A stretch of DNA of 64,000 nucleotides from Methylomonas koyamae (GTDB lineage Bacteria > Pseudomonadota > Gammaproteobacteria > Methylococcales > Methylomonadaceae). The stretch is taken from NCBI RefSeq assembly GCF_006483455.1, contig NZ_PPPU01000052.1:1-64000 (forward strand), in the 5' to 3' direction. The notes beneath the pieces were generated by a model. That model searched no databases. It worked only from the letters and a program-made list of their open reading frames with translations, and was not told the origin of the DNA. Made by a program: the position numbers and the translations under genes. How positions within the stretch are numbered: position 1 is the stretch's first letter; the number at the start of each line of letters is the position of its first letter. Of the stretch, positions 63,040 through 64,000 are shown one piece after another.

Positions 63040-64000
63040 ATGCTGGAAGCTGCCATAAAAACTACCGGACAATATAAAATCGATCAACACGATTTACCGG
63101 CGCAACAGTTGTCGGACCAATTACGGCAATCTTTACCTGACGCACTCGGTAGTGGCCATTCGGCAGTGTTCCCACTCGACACGGATTTGAGCTTTATCGA
63201 AACCCGCTACCGGCCAAACCGGGACTTGGCCGTCTCGACCCGGATCGAGCGGCAGGAGCCGCGTCTGGTAGTAACGCTAGGCATGCGGGGCTGCTCGCGT
63301 TTCGTCGAGCGCGGCGGCACCGCAATCGTTTTCAACGAAGGCTATACCTCGATTACCGCTTTTAATGCCAGTGACGGGGAGCGCCAATACCAAGCCGAAT
63401 GCGAAATGTGGCAATTGCGTTTTTCTCTGACCAAAACCTGGCTGGACCAATATCTCGGAGAAAACGCTTCAGCAGCTTTATTTAAAAACGGCGGCATTAA
63501 TTTATTAAGCCAGAAACCTATTTCCAGCACGGCGCTAATCGCCGTCGAACAATTAGTTTCCTGCAACGTTTCGGCCCCGTTAAAACGCATGTTCATGCAC
63601 GGTCAAGCGATGTCGATATTAGCCTCCGAATTAAATCCTCTCTGGCAAAACAGCATTCATCATCGGTCGGGCTTTACCGAAAAAGACCGGGCTATGGCTT
63701 ATGCGGCCCGCACAATTTTAATTCAGGAATTTCGCGCGCCGCCTTCGGTCGCGCAACTAGCCAAACGCGTCGGCACCAATCCATTTAAATTAAAGAAACT
63801 ATTCCACCATTATTTCGAGAACACACCTTACGGAATAGTTCTGAACACTAGGATGTATAACGCCTACCGCATCTTGGAAGCCGGCACCTGCCAAATCGAT
63901 GTGGCCGCGGAGTTGGTCGGATATAATCACGCCAGTAACTTCAGTGCCGCCTTCAGCAAATATTTTGGAATCTCGCCCCGCCATATTGCCAAACGCCAGA
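63040..64000 (+). CDS. AraC family transcriptional regulator (partial, runs off the window)
   Basis: 320 codons are visible; the frame is open at the right edge. An N-terminal ligand-type domain (about 1-210) is followed by the AraC helix-turn-helix pair (about 225-320): helix 1 region PPSVAQLAKRVGTNPFKLKKLF and helix 2 region DVAAELVGYNHASNFSAAFSKYFG, ending in ISPRHIAKRQ. The general layout resembles PchR-type regulators that control iron or metabolite transport. It is divergent from the permease pair and could regulate it. Start ATG has AAGGG about 9 nt upstream. Confidence 0.85.
   Translation, partial: MLEAAIKTTGQYKIDQHDLPAQQLSDQLRQSLPDALGSGHSAVFPLDTDLSFIETRYRPNRDLAVSTRIERQEPRLVVTLGMRGCSRFVERGGTAIVFNEGYTSITAFNASDGERQYQAECEMWQLRFSLTKTWLDQYLGENASAALFKNGGINLLSQKPISSTALIAVEQLVSCNVSAPLKRMFMHGQAMSILASELNPLWQNSIHHRSGFTEKDRAMAYAARTILIQEFRAPPSVAQLAKRVGTNPFKLKKLFHHYFENTPYGIVLNTRMYNAYRILEAGTCQIDVAAELVGYNHASNFSAAFSKYFGISPRHIAKRQ

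Overview
The window is chromosomal DNA of a gammaproteobacterium. Four gene orders point there: lptM-lysA-dapF-DUF484-xerC, ponA/pilMNOPQ, a complete mraZ-to-lpxC division and cell-wall cluster, and rhodanese-secB-gpsA. GC is moderate to high and gene spacing is tight. The CysI/DUF934 pair, NhaD antiporter, SpeA/SpeE, a PEP-CTERM protein and a TIGR04073-like protein fit Methylococcales (for example Methylomonas), but no C1 genes lie here, so that placement is an inference.

Layout. 0-0.3 kb: the left edge is the promoter and boxA leader of an rRNA operon transcribed leftward out of the window, preceded by a 9-bp tandem repeat. 0.4-4.2 kb (minus): recombinase XerC, a DUF484 protein, the last steps of lysine/DAP synthesis (DapF, LysA) and the small lipoprotein LptM. 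4.3-9.4 kb (minus): type IV pilus operon pilMNOPQ closed by a terminator, divergent from PBP1A (9.6-12.0 kb). 12-20.1 kb: ribosomal protein L31, AmpG permease, NhaD antiporter, siroheme sulfite reductase with DUF934, CtpA protease and EnvC. 20.5-22.8 kb: a small ArsR repressor, membrane rhodanese, SecB and GpsA.

23.1-41.5 kb (plus) is the dcw cluster: mraZ rsmH ftsL ftsI murE murF mraY murD ftsW murG murC murB ddl ftsQ ftsA ftsZ lpxC. Most genes overlap by 1-14 bp or abut. It encodes every cytoplasmic step from UDP-MurNAc to lipid II, several divisome proteins and the committed lipid A enzyme. A consensus-like promoter at 23.05 kb is overlapped by a 10-bp-periodic array that looks like MraZ operators.

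41.6-51 kb is more accessory: a DciA-like protein, an AT-richer surface-glycosylation group (GtrA, methyltransferase, GtrB-like transferase, GT-C membrane protein), an exported pentapeptide-repeat protein and an amino acid permease. A 2.5-kb segment follows with an orphan Mrr-type endonuclease, a RAYT transposase flanked by inverted REP palindromes, and a dense field of inverted repeats; inverted copies of one 16-bp repeat bracket it. 51-56 kb: UDP-glucose dehydrogenase, a beta-hydroxyacid dehydrogenase, and divergent speA/speE. 56.2-60 kb: an FHA-GGDEF diguanylate cyclase, a TIGR04073-like protein, an OmpA-like lipoprotein, a small lipoprotein, a ComFB-family protein and a PEP-CTERM protein. 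60.3-62.7 kb: two MacB-type permeases without an ATPase. The window ends inside an AraC-family regulator.
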